From Erythrobacter sp. BLCC-B19 (GTDB lineage: Bacteria; Pseudomonadota; Alphaproteobacteria; Sphingomonadales; Sphingomonadaceae), in assembly GCF_028621955.1 (NCBI RefSeq), contig NZ_CP117516.1:1510001-1574000 (forward strand): a stretch of DNA of 64,000 nt. Reading direction: 5' to 3'. The translations under genes were made by a program, and so were the position numbers. Within the stretch, counting starts at the first letter, position 1. Each line of letters begins with the position of its first letter. A model generated the notes under the pieces. That model had not been told where the DNA came from and did not search any database. It was given only the letters and a program-made list of their open reading frames with translations. Shown here one piece after another: positions 50,243 through 60,600 of this stretch.

Positions 50243-51811
50243 TCAGGGGGCGGCGGGCGACGAGTGCGGCTTGCGAAACAGTCCGCGGTTGGCCCGTGTC
50301 GGGCCGGCGATGTTGTCGGGCCGCTTCCATTGCAGGATGTCCGCGCGCGCCTGTGCGGCGGCGGTCTCGCCGTCCATGAAGCGGCGCAGCGCAGTCCGGT
50401 CTGCACGGGAATCAAAGGCAGCGATCAGCGGATCACCCGTGCGGAGCATCTGCGCCCACATGGCTGCGCGCAGGTCTGCCAGGCGGGGTGCAAGGGTGGG
50501 ATCCTCGGCCCGGTTGATCAGGCAATCGGGATCGACGGTCAGGTGGCACAGCTCTTCGACGGGCGGTGCAAGGTAGAATGCGAGGCGTGCCCTGATTGCG
50601 GGATCGTGCGGCGCATGGCGCACCATCTGCTTGAAGGTGGCATGGTTCATGTCGTCATTCTTGATGGTGTATGCGCCATCCGACCACGCGTTGAAGACAT
50701 AGATCCACTCCTGCCCGATCGCCGCGCGCATCGGCACGGGATAGCCGCGGGCGTTCTCGTCGAAGCTGCCGAACACGTGATCGGGGGCAGGCGAGGGTTC
50801 GGATGCCAGCAAGGCCCGGCCCGGAAAGGGCGTCCCTGCTGGCAGTGCAGTGCCAGTGGCATCAAGAATGGTCGGCAGCAGATCGACGGTCGAGACAAGA
50901 CCCGTCTCCAGGCTGCCGGGCGCGATCCGGCCCGGCCAGCGCATGATCAGCGGCGTCCTGAGGCTGTTGTCGTAGACGGACGATTTGGCGAAGGGGAAGG
51001 GCATTCCGTGGTCGGACAGAAAGACGACCAGCGTGTCCTGCGCCATCCCGCTTGCCTCAAGCGCGGCGATGATCGCGCCGACCGCGTCGTCGGCGCGCTT
51101 CACCGAGTTGAGGTAGTTGCGCAAATCTGCGCGAATTTCCGGCACATCGGGCAGAAAGCCCGGCACGGTCACTTCGCTGGCCGCGATGATCCGGCTCGGG
51201 GCATGGGCATCGGCGCCTGACGCGGTGGCTTCGGGGTCATTGAAATTGGGCTTGTGCGGATCGGCGATGTTGACCGTCAGATAGAATGGCCGCCTCTCGG
51301 CGCGCGCGCGGGCAAGGAACGCCGCCGTTGTCTGGCCCATCTGCTGCGGCGCGTATTTGTCGGCCTTGCCGAGATTGCGCGCGAAGTCCCAATAGCGTTG
51401 CCGATCGGGCCCGGGATTGGTGTCTTCAACCTTGTTGATCACGCCGGTGAGATAGCCGCGGCGGCGCAATTCGGTTGCGATCGTGGGCAGGCCGCTGTCA
51501 TCGACGTAGAAGAACCCGGTTGCGCCAGTCTGCTGCGGATAGCGCCCGGTCTGGAGCGCCACGCGCGATGGCGAGCAGTTCGACGCGGTCACATAGGCGC
51601 GCTCGAACCGGCGGCCCTGCTGCGCGAGCGCGTCGATATGCGGGGTGATGTCCCTGATCGGTGCTCCGAAGGCGCCGACCGAGTTCCAATTCATGTCATC
51701 GACCGTGACGATGAGGATGTTGACCTGCGTTTCTGCCGGAGCCTCGGCCCGCGCATTTGCGGCGCCGAGGAGAACGAGCCAGCAGGCAAGCAGACGGGTG
51801 AGCGTGATCAT
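50243..51811 (-). CDS. S1-family sulfatase (sulfamidase-like)
   Basis: A 522-residue secreted sulfatase: signal peptide LTRLLACWLVLLGAANARAEA, metal residues Asp38-Asp39 (TVDDMNWNSVG), formylglycine motif CSPSR with Cys79, and VFLSDHG. The opening ILIVTVDDMNWNSVG and DITPHIDALA are close to the S1_8 group, which holds heparan N-sulfatase (sulfamidase) and related bacterial enzymes. Its exact position specificity cannot be read. It is divergent from the esterase gene (51912), and the 100 bp between them may hold a shared promoter region. Confidence 0.92.
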   Translation of the reverse strand: MITLTRLLACWLVLLGAANARAEAPAETQVNILIVTVDDMNWNSVGAFGAPIRDITPHIDALAQQGRRFERAYVTASNCSPSRVALQTGRYPQQTGATGFFYVDDSGLPTIATELRRRGYLTGVINKVEDTNPGPDRQRYWDFARNLGKADKYAPQQMGQTTAAFLARARAERRPFYLTVNIADPHKPNFNDPEATASGADAHAPSRIIAASEVTVPGFLPDVPEIRADLRNYLNSVKRADDAVGAIIAALEASGMAQDTLVVFLSDHGMPFPFAKSSVYDNSLRTPLIMRWPGRIAPGSLETGLVSTVDLLPTILDATGTALPAGTPFPGRALLASEPSPAPDHVFGSFDENARGYPVPMRAAIGQEWIYVFNAWSDGAYTIKNDDMNHATFKQMVRHAPHDPAIRARLAFYLAPPVEELCHLTVDPDCLINRAEDPTLAPRLADLRAAMWAQMLRTGDPLIAAFDSRADRTALRRFMDGETAAAQARADILQWKRPDNIAGPTRANRGLFRKPHSSPAAP

Positions 51812-51911
51812 GCAGCGATCCTTCCGGCAGATTGGCGTGTCCCAAGGTTGCCGCGCCTGCGCAGAGCCCGCATAGGTTGGCGCAGGCGGCGAAAGGGCGG
51901 TGGGACAGGCA

Positions 51912-52790
51912 ATGGGATCATGGACGCGCGCAGCCGTGATGCTGGCAGCCTTGCTGGTGCAGCCCGTTCATTCGGACACGCCAGCACCTGACCAGGCCTT
52001 GGCGGCCAGCAACGCGGCGCCTCAGCTTGTCGCCTACAAGACGACAGCGCGGCGTACGCTGTTCCTTCATGTCTTTGCCCCTGATGCGGCAGCCTTCCCC
52101 GGCCCGCGGCCCGCGATCATCTTCTTCCACGGCGGTGGCTGGGTCGAGGGCGATGCGCTGCGCTTCTACGATCAGGCACGCCATCTGGCCGGCAAGGGCA
52201 TGGTCGCGATCTCCGCCGACTACCGGCTTGGCCAGACGGACGGCACCGACCCGCGCGCCGCGCTGGCGGACGCGATTTCGGCCATGCGCTATGTGCGCAG
52301 TCATGCCGCAACTCTCGGCCTTGATCCCGATCGCATCGCGGCCGGCGGCGGATCGGCGGGAGGCCAGCTCGCGGCGGCTCTCGCCACCAGCGAGGGCTTC
52401 GCCGAGCCGAGCGAGGCAGAGGGCATATCCCATCGCCCGGCGGCGCTGGTGCTGTTCAATCCCGTTATCGACAACGGGCCAGAGGGCTTCGGAAATGCGC
52501 TCGTGTCGGATTACTGGCAGGCGTTCTCGCCGCTCCACAACATCAGGCCTGGCCACCCGCCGACGCTGATCATGCTCGGCACCCGCGACGCGCTGGTGCC
52601 GGTCGCGACCGGAGAGGCTTACTGCGCGAAGGTGCGCGCTGCGGGGGCGCCCTGCCGGCTGGAGCTTTACGAAGGCCAGCCCCATGCCTTCTTCGGCCGT
52701 AACCGCTCGCCGTTCTATTTTGGCAAGACTTTGGCGGCGATGGACGGGTTTTTGGCATTGCTTGGCTATATCGCGGCCGCCGCGCCCTAG
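51912..52790 (+). CDS. secreted alpha/beta hydrolase (esterase)
   Basis: About 292 residues with a signal peptide (RAAVMLAALLVQPVHS). It has the hormone-sensitive-lipase hallmark HGGGW (oxyanion hole), the nucleophile GGGSAGG, Asp in GTRDALVP and the catalytic His in EGQPHAFFG. In a glycan-utilisation setting it might remove acetyl or other acyl groups from the polymer. A GTG at 51900 is an alternative start. Convergent with the glycosidase-like gene, 17 bp away. Confidence 0.88.
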   Translation: MGSWTRAAVMLAALLVQPVHSDTPAPDQALAASNAAPQLVAYKTTARRTLFLHVFAPDAAAFPGPRPAIIFFHGGGWVEGDALRFYDQARHLAGKGMVAISADYRLGQTDGTDPRAALADAISAMRYVRSHAATLGLDPDRIAAGGGSAGGQLAAALATSEGFAEPSEAEGISHRPAALVLFNPVIDNGPEGFGNALVSDYWQAFSPLHNIRPGHPPTLIMLGTRDALVPVATGEAYCAKVRAAGAPCRLELYEGQPHAFFGRNRSPFYFGKTLAAMDGFLALLGYIAAAAP

Positions 52791-52807
52791 CTGCGGGCGC
52801 CGGGACG

Positions 52808-54103
52808 TCAGCCAGTCCACCCTTCTTCCAGCGCCTGCATTTTCTCGAAGCCTGACGCCTTGAGCACCTCCAGCGCGCGCGCGCGGAACGCATCACGGCT
52901 GGGGAGCGCCCCCGTATCGCGGCAGGATTGCGCCACAAAGCTCTTCATTTCGGCCAGATAGTTGCGGTGCAGCATATAAAGCGCACGCTTGCGCCCGCGC
53001 TCGTCGATCAGCGACATTTCCTTCGACCGGCCGTCTTCGGTGTATTCGTTGTTATACATCTGCCAAATCAGCGCGAAGGGCAGATCGAGCGCCACTGCGC
53101 TCTGCATCACGAAGCGGCTCTTCATGTATTGCTGCTTCACGGTCAGCGGCTTGGCGCGATCGGCATGATAGCCGAATTCGCCGATGAACACGCGGCGCTT
53201 GAACGGCAGGCCTTCCTTGGGCGGCAACTGGGCTTCGAGAAAGCCCAGGATCTCTTCCAGCGGCTGGCGGATCGACATCAGATCAGGCGTGGGCGACTGT
53301 TTGATCGCCTCATAGGCCGAATAGGACACCAGATCGGGATTGACCTCGCGCAGCACCGACAACCCGATGCTGGGGCGGCCCGCCATCGCTTTCTTCACGA
53401 GGTTGACCTCGATGTAGTGATAGACCGCCACATCCTTGTGCGCGACCGCTGCGCGGGCATTGTCGACCGCGAGCTGGCGGATCTTCATCCAGGCGATCAT
53501 CCCTTCGACCGCCGTGGGCGAGGGATCAAGCTCGCGGTTCTGGCGGCCCAGCAACAGCCAGTCACCCTCCCAGTTGCCGAGCATGAACACCTTGCCCGTG
53601 CCCGAATAGCGTTCGAGCAGCCACGCGGTCAGGGCGTACATCTCGTCATAATACTGGCGCGCCTCGGTCATATCGACCCCGTCGCGCCATGTGGCGTCGG
53701 TGAAGGAATGGACCCACGCCTGATAATAGGTGAAGTCCATGTCGAGCGCCTGCTGCACTGCGGGCGCGGCCTTCACATAGTCGAGCGTGGTCTTGGCCCC
53801 GCGCGCCGCTTCGGCCGAATCGTAAGCGGGTGCGGCGCCCTCGGCCAGCGAGATCTTGAGCAGGTTGGAGCCCATGCCCCGCACATTGTTGGCCTGCTCG
53901 ATCAGGCGGTTGCCCTTGGTGTGCTGGTAAGGGCCACCGATCGCCTGCGTGCCGAGGATGTAGTTGTAGCTGCGCGCGGCGGCTTCCGGATCGGCTGCGC
54001 AGCTGGCCCCCGATTGCGCGGCGACAGGGGCGGAGAGCGCCAGCGCGAGCATCGCCGCCGCCCCCCGGCGGAGCGCCGCCCCGCGCTGACGCTGGCGCGC
54101 CAT
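52808..54103 (-). CDS. unassigned secreted glycoside hydrolase-like protein
   Basis: A 431-residue secreted protein (signal region AAAMLALALSAPVAAQ). The order of segments suggests a TIM barrel with two candidate catalytic glutamates: FMLGNWEGDW (Glu179) and RRVFIGEFGYH (Glu309), the spacing and context of clan GH-A retaining glycosidases. Between them come MIAWMKIRQLAVDNARAAVA, VYHYIEVN and LVSYSAYEAI, also GH-A-like. I cannot place it in a named GH family. Its ATG shares one base with the stop of the large TonB receptor, so uptake and cleavage are co-expressed. Confidence 0.65.
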   Translation of the reverse strand: MARQRQRGAALRRGAAAMLALALSAPVAAQSGASCAADPEAAARSYNYILGTQAIGGPYQHTKGNRLIEQANNVRGMGSNLLKISLAEGAAPAYDSAEAARGAKTTLDYVKAAPAVQQALDMDFTYYQAWVHSFTDATWRDGVDMTEARQYYDEMYALTAWLLERYSGTGKVFMLGNWEGDWLLLGRQNRELDPSPTAVEGMIAWMKIRQLAVDNARAAVAHKDVAVYHYIEVNLVKKAMAGRPSIGLSVLREVNPDLVSYSAYEAIKQSPTPDLMSIRQPLEEILGFLEAQLPPKEGLPFKRRVFIGEFGYHADRAKPLTVKQQYMKSRFVMQSAVALDLPFALIWQMYNNEYTEDGRSKEMSLIDERGRKRALYMLHRNYLAEMKSFVAQSCRDTGALPSRDAFRARALEVLKASGFEKMQALEEGWTG

Positions 54104-57100
54104 CAGAAGCTCACCTGCACGCCGAGGTTGAAGCGGCGTCCCGCGAGCGAGACGTAGTTCACCAGCTCCTCGTACTTGAGATAGCGGAAGGTGCCGGTGT
54201 TGGTGAGGTTGGTCGCATCGGCGGTGATGCGCAGGTTGCGGTTGATGATGAAGCGTGCCGCGAGATCGAGCTGCCCGCGGGCGGCTTCGACCTCGGGCAA
54301 GGCCTCGGGGCGACCGAAACCGAGCTGCACCACCTCGCGCCGGGTGAAGGCCGAGCGCCAGTTATAGGCAAGGCGCAGGTTGAACGTCTTGTCGTCGTAA
54401 TAGGCGCTGGCGTTCCAGGTGTATTTCGACAGACCGCGCCGGCTGATGGGATCACCTTCCTGATCGCGCAGGTCGCTCTTTTCGTCGATATAGGTGAAGT
54501 TGCCCGTCACCCCCAGATGGCGCAGCACGCCCGGCAGGTAGGTGAAGGCATGGGCCGCGCCCACTTCGACGCCCTTCAGCTTGGTGCCGCCGAAATTGCC
54601 GAAGGTGGTGACCGAGAACACCTCGCCGTTGATGTCGCGCGCGGTGGGGACGGGGTCGCGGAAGATCGTGGTGTCGATGTTCTTCATGAAGGCCGCGACC
54701 GACACGAAGCTGCCCTTGTCGTAGTACCATTCGAACGAGGCATCGAAATTGTCCGACCGCACCGGATCGAGGAACGGATTGCCCGCCACCCCGAAGCCGG
54801 CGAAGTTCGGATCGACATCCGACCGCGTCAGTTCCAGCCCCGGCGAAATCTGCGTCAGCGCCGGACGCCCGATCGTGCGCGAATAGGCGAAGCGGGCGAT
54901 GATGTCCTTCGACAGGCCGAAATTGAGGTTCGCGGTCGGCAGCCAGTCGTCATAGCTGTTGTCGAAGGTGACGATGCTGTAGCTGACCGGGGTGCCCGGA
55001 TTGATCAGATAGCCCGACGAGGTGGTGTCCGTCTCGACATAGCGCAGGCCGACATTCCCGAACATCGACACAGATCCGATATCGGTGCTGAAATTGGCCC
55101 GCAGATAGCCGGCGATGGTCTCCTCCGTAACGCTGAAGCGTTCGTCCTCGACCTCGTAGAAGCCCGAGCCCGAGGCCGGGTTGACCGCGCGGATGTCGAA
55201 CAGATTGAAGTATTCCGCCACGCTGGCGATGTTGCACCCGGCGGTCGATCCGAAGGTCATCGGCAGATTGCCGCCGAAACGCTTGAGGATGTCCGGATCG
55301 CCCGCCGTGGTCAGGCACGAGCTGAGGAAGGTGGCGGTTGCCGCTGCGCCTGCATTGGTGGTGTTGGCCGGGTTGAGCGGCACCGCCCAGACGTTCACCG
55401 CCTGCACCGGATCGCGCACCTCCTGGCCAGCGATGGCGGCAATGCTGCCGCCTTCGTTGGCGTTTTCATACCGCGCCCGCTGGAACCCGCGCTCGGCCCA
55501 GCGCAGACCCGCCTGGAACGACTGGAAGAAGCCGCCCGGCGTTTCCCAGGTGGCATCGAAGCGGAGCGAATCGTCGGTGTTCTCGGTATCGGCCGCGTTG
55601 CGCTGGAATTGGCGGTAACGGTAGCGGTTGTAGCTGAGATCGCCGGGATTGAGCACCACCAGCTGATCCTCCGGCACGACCCCATTCACCCCATAGGCCG
55701 TCGAGGGGAAGGGGTTTTCGTAGAAGGTGACGTTGGGGATCTTGTTGTCGCCGAGCTGGAAGTCGACGATGTTGTAGAAGTCCTGCGTGTTGAACACCGG
55801 GGCGGTGCCGCCCTGCTGCTCGATGCTCGCGCTCAATTGTCCGAAGTTGAGCGTGGTCGCCTTCCCGCGCGACGTGGTGCCCTTGGCATAGAAGGTCAGG
55901 CTCGGGGTCACATCCCAGGTCGCCTCGGCCGAATATTGCTGCGATTCGCGCGAGACTTCGTTGATCGAGGGCGCGGCGCCCACGCGGGTGGTGAAGGACG
56001 CCAGACGCCCGCCGGTCAGGACATAGACATCGCCGAACCCGGCCGAGGTGCCCAGCTGTTCAAAGGTCGCCCCCGGGCCGCCGACCAGAATGCCCGAACG
56101 CGGAATGTTCGAGACGATGTTCATGTTCGCGCCGGTCAGGCTTTCGTTGAGATCGGTCAGCACCGCATCGAAACGGATGTCGAGATTGGACGCGGGCTTC
56201 CACTGGAGCGTGCCGTTGAACGACTTGCGGGTATCGTCGCGCACACGCTCGGACACGCCGAACGCGCCGGGGATATAATAGACGTCATTGGCATCGCTCA
56301 GGCCGTCGCCATTGGGATCGTCGAAGGCATAGCGATAGGGGTTGGGCCGCGTGCCGCCGCCGGTCGCGTTGGGAATGGTGGCGAGCTGGAAGAAGTTGTA
56401 ATTGGCCGCCGACTGGTTGGCGCCCTGGCTGGCGGGCGGATCGATGTTGCCGATCTTGCGCGTCCAGATGCCGGGCGCGTCGATCACCTCGTTGCCGCCA
56501 TAGACATAGGCGTAGCTGGCGATTTCCTTGTAGCCGACATTCATGATCACCCCGAAATCGCCCAGCGGCGTGTCGAGGAATTTTTTCTGCACGAACAGGT
56601 TGCCGTCCTGGCGGCTGAGATCGCCGACCTCGGCATATTTGGCGGTGCCGGTGATGTTGACGATCAGATCGCGCTTGCCCTTGAGCGGAGCGCGGGTCTG
56701 GAGGTTGATCGTCCCGCCGAGCGAGCCTTCGATCTGGTCGGCGGTCAGCGCCTTGAGGATCTCGACCCCGGCGAAGAGTTCCGCGGGCAGATCCTGGAAA
56801 TTGACGCTGCGGTCGTTGCCCTGACTGAGATCGACATCGCCCGTGCCGGAAGCAATCGCACCGTTGATGGTGACGTTATTCTCGGACAGGCCGCGCACCT
56901 GCACCTGTCGGCCTTCGCCATCATTGCCGCGGTTGACCTGCACCCCGGTGATGCGCTGGAGCGCCTCGGAGATGTTGTCATTGGCGAGCTGGCCGATGTC
57001 CTCGGCGTTGATGACGTCCTTGATCTCGGTCGCGTTGCGCTTGTCGTCGATCGCACTTTCGATCGACTGGCGCACGCCGGAGACGACGATGACATTCTCC

Positions 57101-57234
57101 GGCTGGTCGTCCGTGACCTGCGCTTCGGCGGTCGCAGGGTCATTGTCCTGCGCGACGGCGGCCGTACAACCGAACGCCAGAACGCCGGAGATCAGAGCCA
57201 GTCTGGAGCCAGACACGACGAGATGCTGCTTCAT
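54103..57234 (-). CDS. large TonB-dependent receptor (carbohydrate type)
   Basis: About 1043 residues from the ATG at 57234 (GGGGGAG upstream), with a signal peptide (LALISGVLAFGCTAAVAQ). The TonB-box-like NVIVVSGVRQSIESAIDDKR and plug segments EALQRITGVQVNRG and GRQVQVRGLSENNVTING are typical of the long receptors of Xanthomonas, Caulobacter and sphingomonads. The barrel ends RRFNLGVQVSF. Overlap with the glycosidase-like gene and nearby sulfatases indicate an oligosaccharide substrate. Regulation is probably by the ROK repressor, since operator-like sequences lie in the 385-bp upstream region. Confidence 0.93.
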   Translation of the reverse strand: MKQHLVVSGSRLALISGVLAFGCTAAVAQDNDPATAEAQVTDDQPENVIVVSGVRQSIESAIDDKRNATEIKDVINAEDIGQLANDNISEALQRITGVQVNRGNDGEGRQVQVRGLSENNVTINGAIASGTGDVDLSQGNDRSVNFQDLPAELFAGVEILKALTADQIEGSLGGTINLQTRAPLKGKRDLIVNITGTAKYAEVGDLSRQDGNLFVQKKFLDTPLGDFGVIMNVGYKEIASYAYVYGGNEVIDAPGIWTRKIGNIDPPASQGANQSAANYNFFQLATIPNATGGGTRPNPYRYAFDDPNGDGLSDANDVYYIPGAFGVSERVRDDTRKSFNGTLQWKPASNLDIRFDAVLTDLNESLTGANMNIVSNIPRSGILVGGPGATFEQLGTSAGFGDVYVLTGGRLASFTTRVGAAPSINEVSRESQQYSAEATWDVTPSLTFYAKGTTSRGKATTLNFGQLSASIEQQGGTAPVFNTQDFYNIVDFQLGDNKIPNVTFYENPFPSTAYGVNGVVPEDQLVVLNPGDLSYNRYRYRQFQRNAADTENTDDSLRFDATWETPGGFFQSFQAGLRWAERGFQRARYENANEGGSIAAIAGQEVRDPVQAVNVWAVPLNPANTTNAGAAATATFLSSCLTTAGDPDILKRFGGNLPMTFGSTAGCNIASVAEYFNLFDIRAVNPASGSGFYEVEDERFSVTEETIAGYLRANFSTDIGSVSMFGNVGLRYVETDTTSSGYLINPGTPVSYSIVTFDNSYDDWLPTANLNFGLSKDIIARFAYSRTIGRPALTQISPGLELTRSDVDPNFAGFGVAGNPFLDPVRSDNFDASFEWYYDKGSFVSVAAFMKNIDTTIFRDPVPTARDINGEVFSVTTFGNFGGTKLKGVEVGAAHAFTYLPGVLRHLGVTGNFTYIDEKSDLRDQEGDPISRRGLSKYTWNASAYYDDKTFNLRLAYNWRSAFTRREVVQLGFGRPEALPEVEAARGQLDLAARFIINRNLRITADATNLTNTGTFRYLKYEELVNYVSLAGRRFNLGVQVSF

Positions 57235-57619
57235 GATTTCACTCCCCCGGCCAAGACTTCTGTCTCGACCTTGTTGTTTTTCAGAAGACTGTCGAGCCGC
57301 GCGGCGCGTTGCGCTGTGACCGGATTGGCGTGCCGGACTCGCAAACGGCCGCTCTCCCTCAGCCTTCGAACCCAAAATGACCCGGATTTCGACTTTAGTA
57401 AAGAAAATTGTTTCATTTAAAATGGAGGCGCTTGGGCATCCGCTCGACATAGCTGCGGGCCGCCTTGGCGAGATTCTCTGGGCAATCGGTACTGATTCGG
57501 CGGCAAGCGCGGCGCGTCATCGGGCGTGGGTGCCGATTGAAGCTTGACCGGATCGAGAATGTATAAATAAAATGGTTTTCGAAAATTGAGGCGAGCCGAC
57601 TCGTCGGGAGGGGAAACTT
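57235..57619. promoter_or_regulatory. divergent regulatory region between receptor and GH2 genes
   Basis: This 385-bp region carries two A/T-rich sites sharing GAAAATTG: 57394-57414 (TTTAGTAAA followed by GAAAATTGTTTC) and 57576-57588 (palindrome TTTTCGAAAA running into ATTG). Each is a likely promoter-proximal site for one of the divergent genes. TATAAA at 57562-57567 with TTGAAG at 57537-57542 is a candidate promoter for the GH2 gene. The encoded ROK repressor (62018-63250) is the obvious candidate to bind; that is inference. Confidence 0.5.
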
Positions 57620-60600
57620 ATGGTCTGGTTGCGCAAGGCGCTTGCAGTTGCGCTGATGGTGGTGGCCTGCGCACTTTCCTCTGCCGCTCCGGCGCAAGGG
57701 AATGCGGAGCCTGCCGTCCTTGTCGGCCCGGTCAACGCCCGCTTTCCCGCTGCGGGAACCGCTCTGCGCAAGGATCTGGCCGCGCCGCTTGCGGTGCAGG
57801 ACAGCTGGACGATCAAGGGCTGGGTTCGGCTGGATGAGCAGACCCCTGGCCCGCGCACCATTTTCTCGCTGATCGACGACAAGGGCGGCGCGCTCGTCTC
57901 GCTCGCGCTTCAGGACGGCCGGATTCAGGCAGAAGCGGGCGGCGCACGTGCTGCTGCCAACGTCAATGGCAAGCCCGGTGACTGGTTGCTCGTCACCCTC
58001 ACGTCTGACGCCGATGGCGTTGCGCTGATGGTCGGCGCGGAGCGGCCCGTTCGCCTGAAGGTTGTTGAGCCGTCTCAGGCTGTGGCGGTCGTGCTCGCGC
58101 CGCGCGCGCCGGGGCGCGACGTGTTCCGCGGCGCGCTCGCCAGCTTTGCGGTGTGGCGAGGCGCGCCTGCGGCCGTGTCGCGCATGGTGTGGGCGCGGCC
58201 TGAGGAAAGCCTCATTCAGTTCGAAAGCGGGAGCCCGTCCTGGCCGTTGCAGGTCAAGCAGATGATGGGGCAGACCATACCGCAGGATCCGGCCACGCTG
58301 CCGGTCAGCCGCGCCGCCGCAGTGCCGCTCGCCAAGGCCGTGCGGCCTGTGCCGACTGCACCGCTGACGCCTGCAGGAGAGAGCCGCTGGGTGCTCGGTG
58401 ACTGGCGACTGGCCGCTGCGCCCGACGTGAGCGCGGCGCCTGCCGCGATCGCGCAGCCCGGCTTCGATGCGGACAAGTGGCTGCCCGCGATGGTGCCCGG
58501 GACGATCCTTGCAACCTATGTCGCCAACGGGATTTACCCCGACCCTGCCTTTGGCCTCAACAACCTGCAGATCCCCGAGCATCTCAGCCGGCAGGATTAC
58601 TGGCTGCGCACCGAGTTCGTGGTGCCCCACAGCGGGGCGCGCGGCAATCTCGCGCTCGCGTTCAAGGGCATCAACTACGCCGCGGAAATCTGGCTGAATG
58701 GCGCGAAGCTGGGCACGACCGAAGGCGCCTTCACGCGAGGGCGCTTCGATCTGCCGGGGCGGTTCAAGGCGGGCGAGCGCATCGCCCTTGCCGTTCGCGT
58801 CACGCCGCCGCCGCACCCTGGCTTGCCTCACGAGGAATCGCTCACCGCCGGGCCGGGACAGAACGGGGGCGCCATGATGATCGACGGCCCGACCTTTGGG
58901 GCCAGCGAGGGCTGGGACTGGACGCCGACCGTGCGTGATCGCAACACCGGTATCTGGCAGGATGTCGTGCTCGAGGCATCGGGCGATGTCAGGATCGGCG
59001 ATCCGCACGTTGCCACGGTCTTGCCCCGGCCCGACAATTCGCTCGCCGAACTCACCATCATCGTGCCGGTCATCAACGATGGCGATCAAGGCCGGTCGGT
59101 GGCCGTCGAGGCGCGCTTCGGGGATGTGATCCTGCGCCAGAATGTCGACGTTCCGGCTGGTGCGAGCGCTGATGTCCGCTTTGCGCCTGACCGGTTCCAG
59201 GAGCTGCGCATCAGCAACCCGAAGCTGTGGTGGCCCAATGGCTATGGCGATCCCGTGCTGCATGATCTTGCCATCACCGCCAGCGTTGCAGGCAGCCCCA
59301 GCGACCGGCGGACGATCCGCTTCGGTATTCGCGAGGTCAGTTATGAACTCTCGCTGGTCGACCCGGCCGAGGCACTGCGCCGGGTGGCGGTCGCCCCGGC
59401 GCGCAGCAGCGGCGAACAATTGCTCGATGTGCGCCATCAGGCGATCCGCAAGGTCGAGGGCGGCTGGGCGGTCTCGCTCGCCCGCGACATCGCCGGAACC
59501 CCGGCGCTGGCTACGGTCGCCGATAGTGCGCTCGCCCCGCATCTGCTGATCCGGGTGAACGGGGTGCCGATCGCGGTGCGCGGCGGCAACTGGGGCATGG
59601 ACGACTGGATGAAGCGCGTCTCGCGCGCGCGGATGGAGCCCTATTTCCGCCTCCACCGCGAGGCCAACGTCAACACCATCCGCAACTGGATGGGGCAGAG
59701 CACCGAGGAGGTGTTCTTCGACCTCGCCGACGAATACGGCCTGCTCGTCCTCAACGATTTCTGGCTGTCCACGCAGGATCACAACGCTGAGCCGGGTGAT
59801 TCCGCGCTGTTCCTCGCCAATGCGGCGGACACCGTCAGCCGGTTCCGGCACCACCCTTCGATCGTGCTGTGGATCGGTCGCAACGAGGGCGTCCCGCCGC
59901 CGGTGCTCAATAGCGGTCTTGAAAAGCTGGTGCGCGAGATCGACGGAACGCGCGCTTACCTGCCCAACTCGCGCGATGTGAACATGGCCAACAGCGGCCC
60001 GTGGAACTATCAGCCGCCCGAGGCCTACTTCACCCGCATCGGGCGCGGCTTTTCAACCGAGGTCGGCACGCCCTCCTTCCCGACGCTGGAAACGTTCAAG
60101 GCGATGATGCCGCCGGAGGACCAGTGGCCGGTCAGCGATGCCTGGGCCTATCACGACTGGCACCAGGGCAAGGCCGGGGATGTCGCCAGTTTCATGAAGG
60201 CGATGGACAACCGGCTTGGGGCCGCCACCGATCTCGCCGACTTCGAGAACAAGGCACAATTGCTCAACTACGAAGCGCACCGCGCGATCTTCGAGGGGAT
60301 GAACGCGGGGCTGTTCACGCGCAATTCCGGGCGATTGCTGTGGATGACTCAGCCCGCCTGGCCGAGCACGACATGGCAGATCTACAGCCACGATTACGAC
60401 ACCCACGCCGCCTTTTTCGGCACCCGCAAGGGCGCGGAGCCGGTGCACGTTCAGGTCAACCTGCCTGATCGCAAGCTCGCGGTGGTCAACAGCCTCGGCG
60501 CAGCCCTCGCCGATGCGCGGCTGCGGGTTCGCAACTTCGCGCTGGACGGCGCGCTTCTCGACGAGCGCGTCATGCCCGTCGAAGCGCCAGCCTATGGCGT

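Noticed and set aside
54517..57420. Long plus-strand frame opposite the large TonB receptor
   Set aside because: The receptor has signal peptide, plug and barrel end; the mirror frame shows only low-complexity Arg/Gly/Val-rich sequence.
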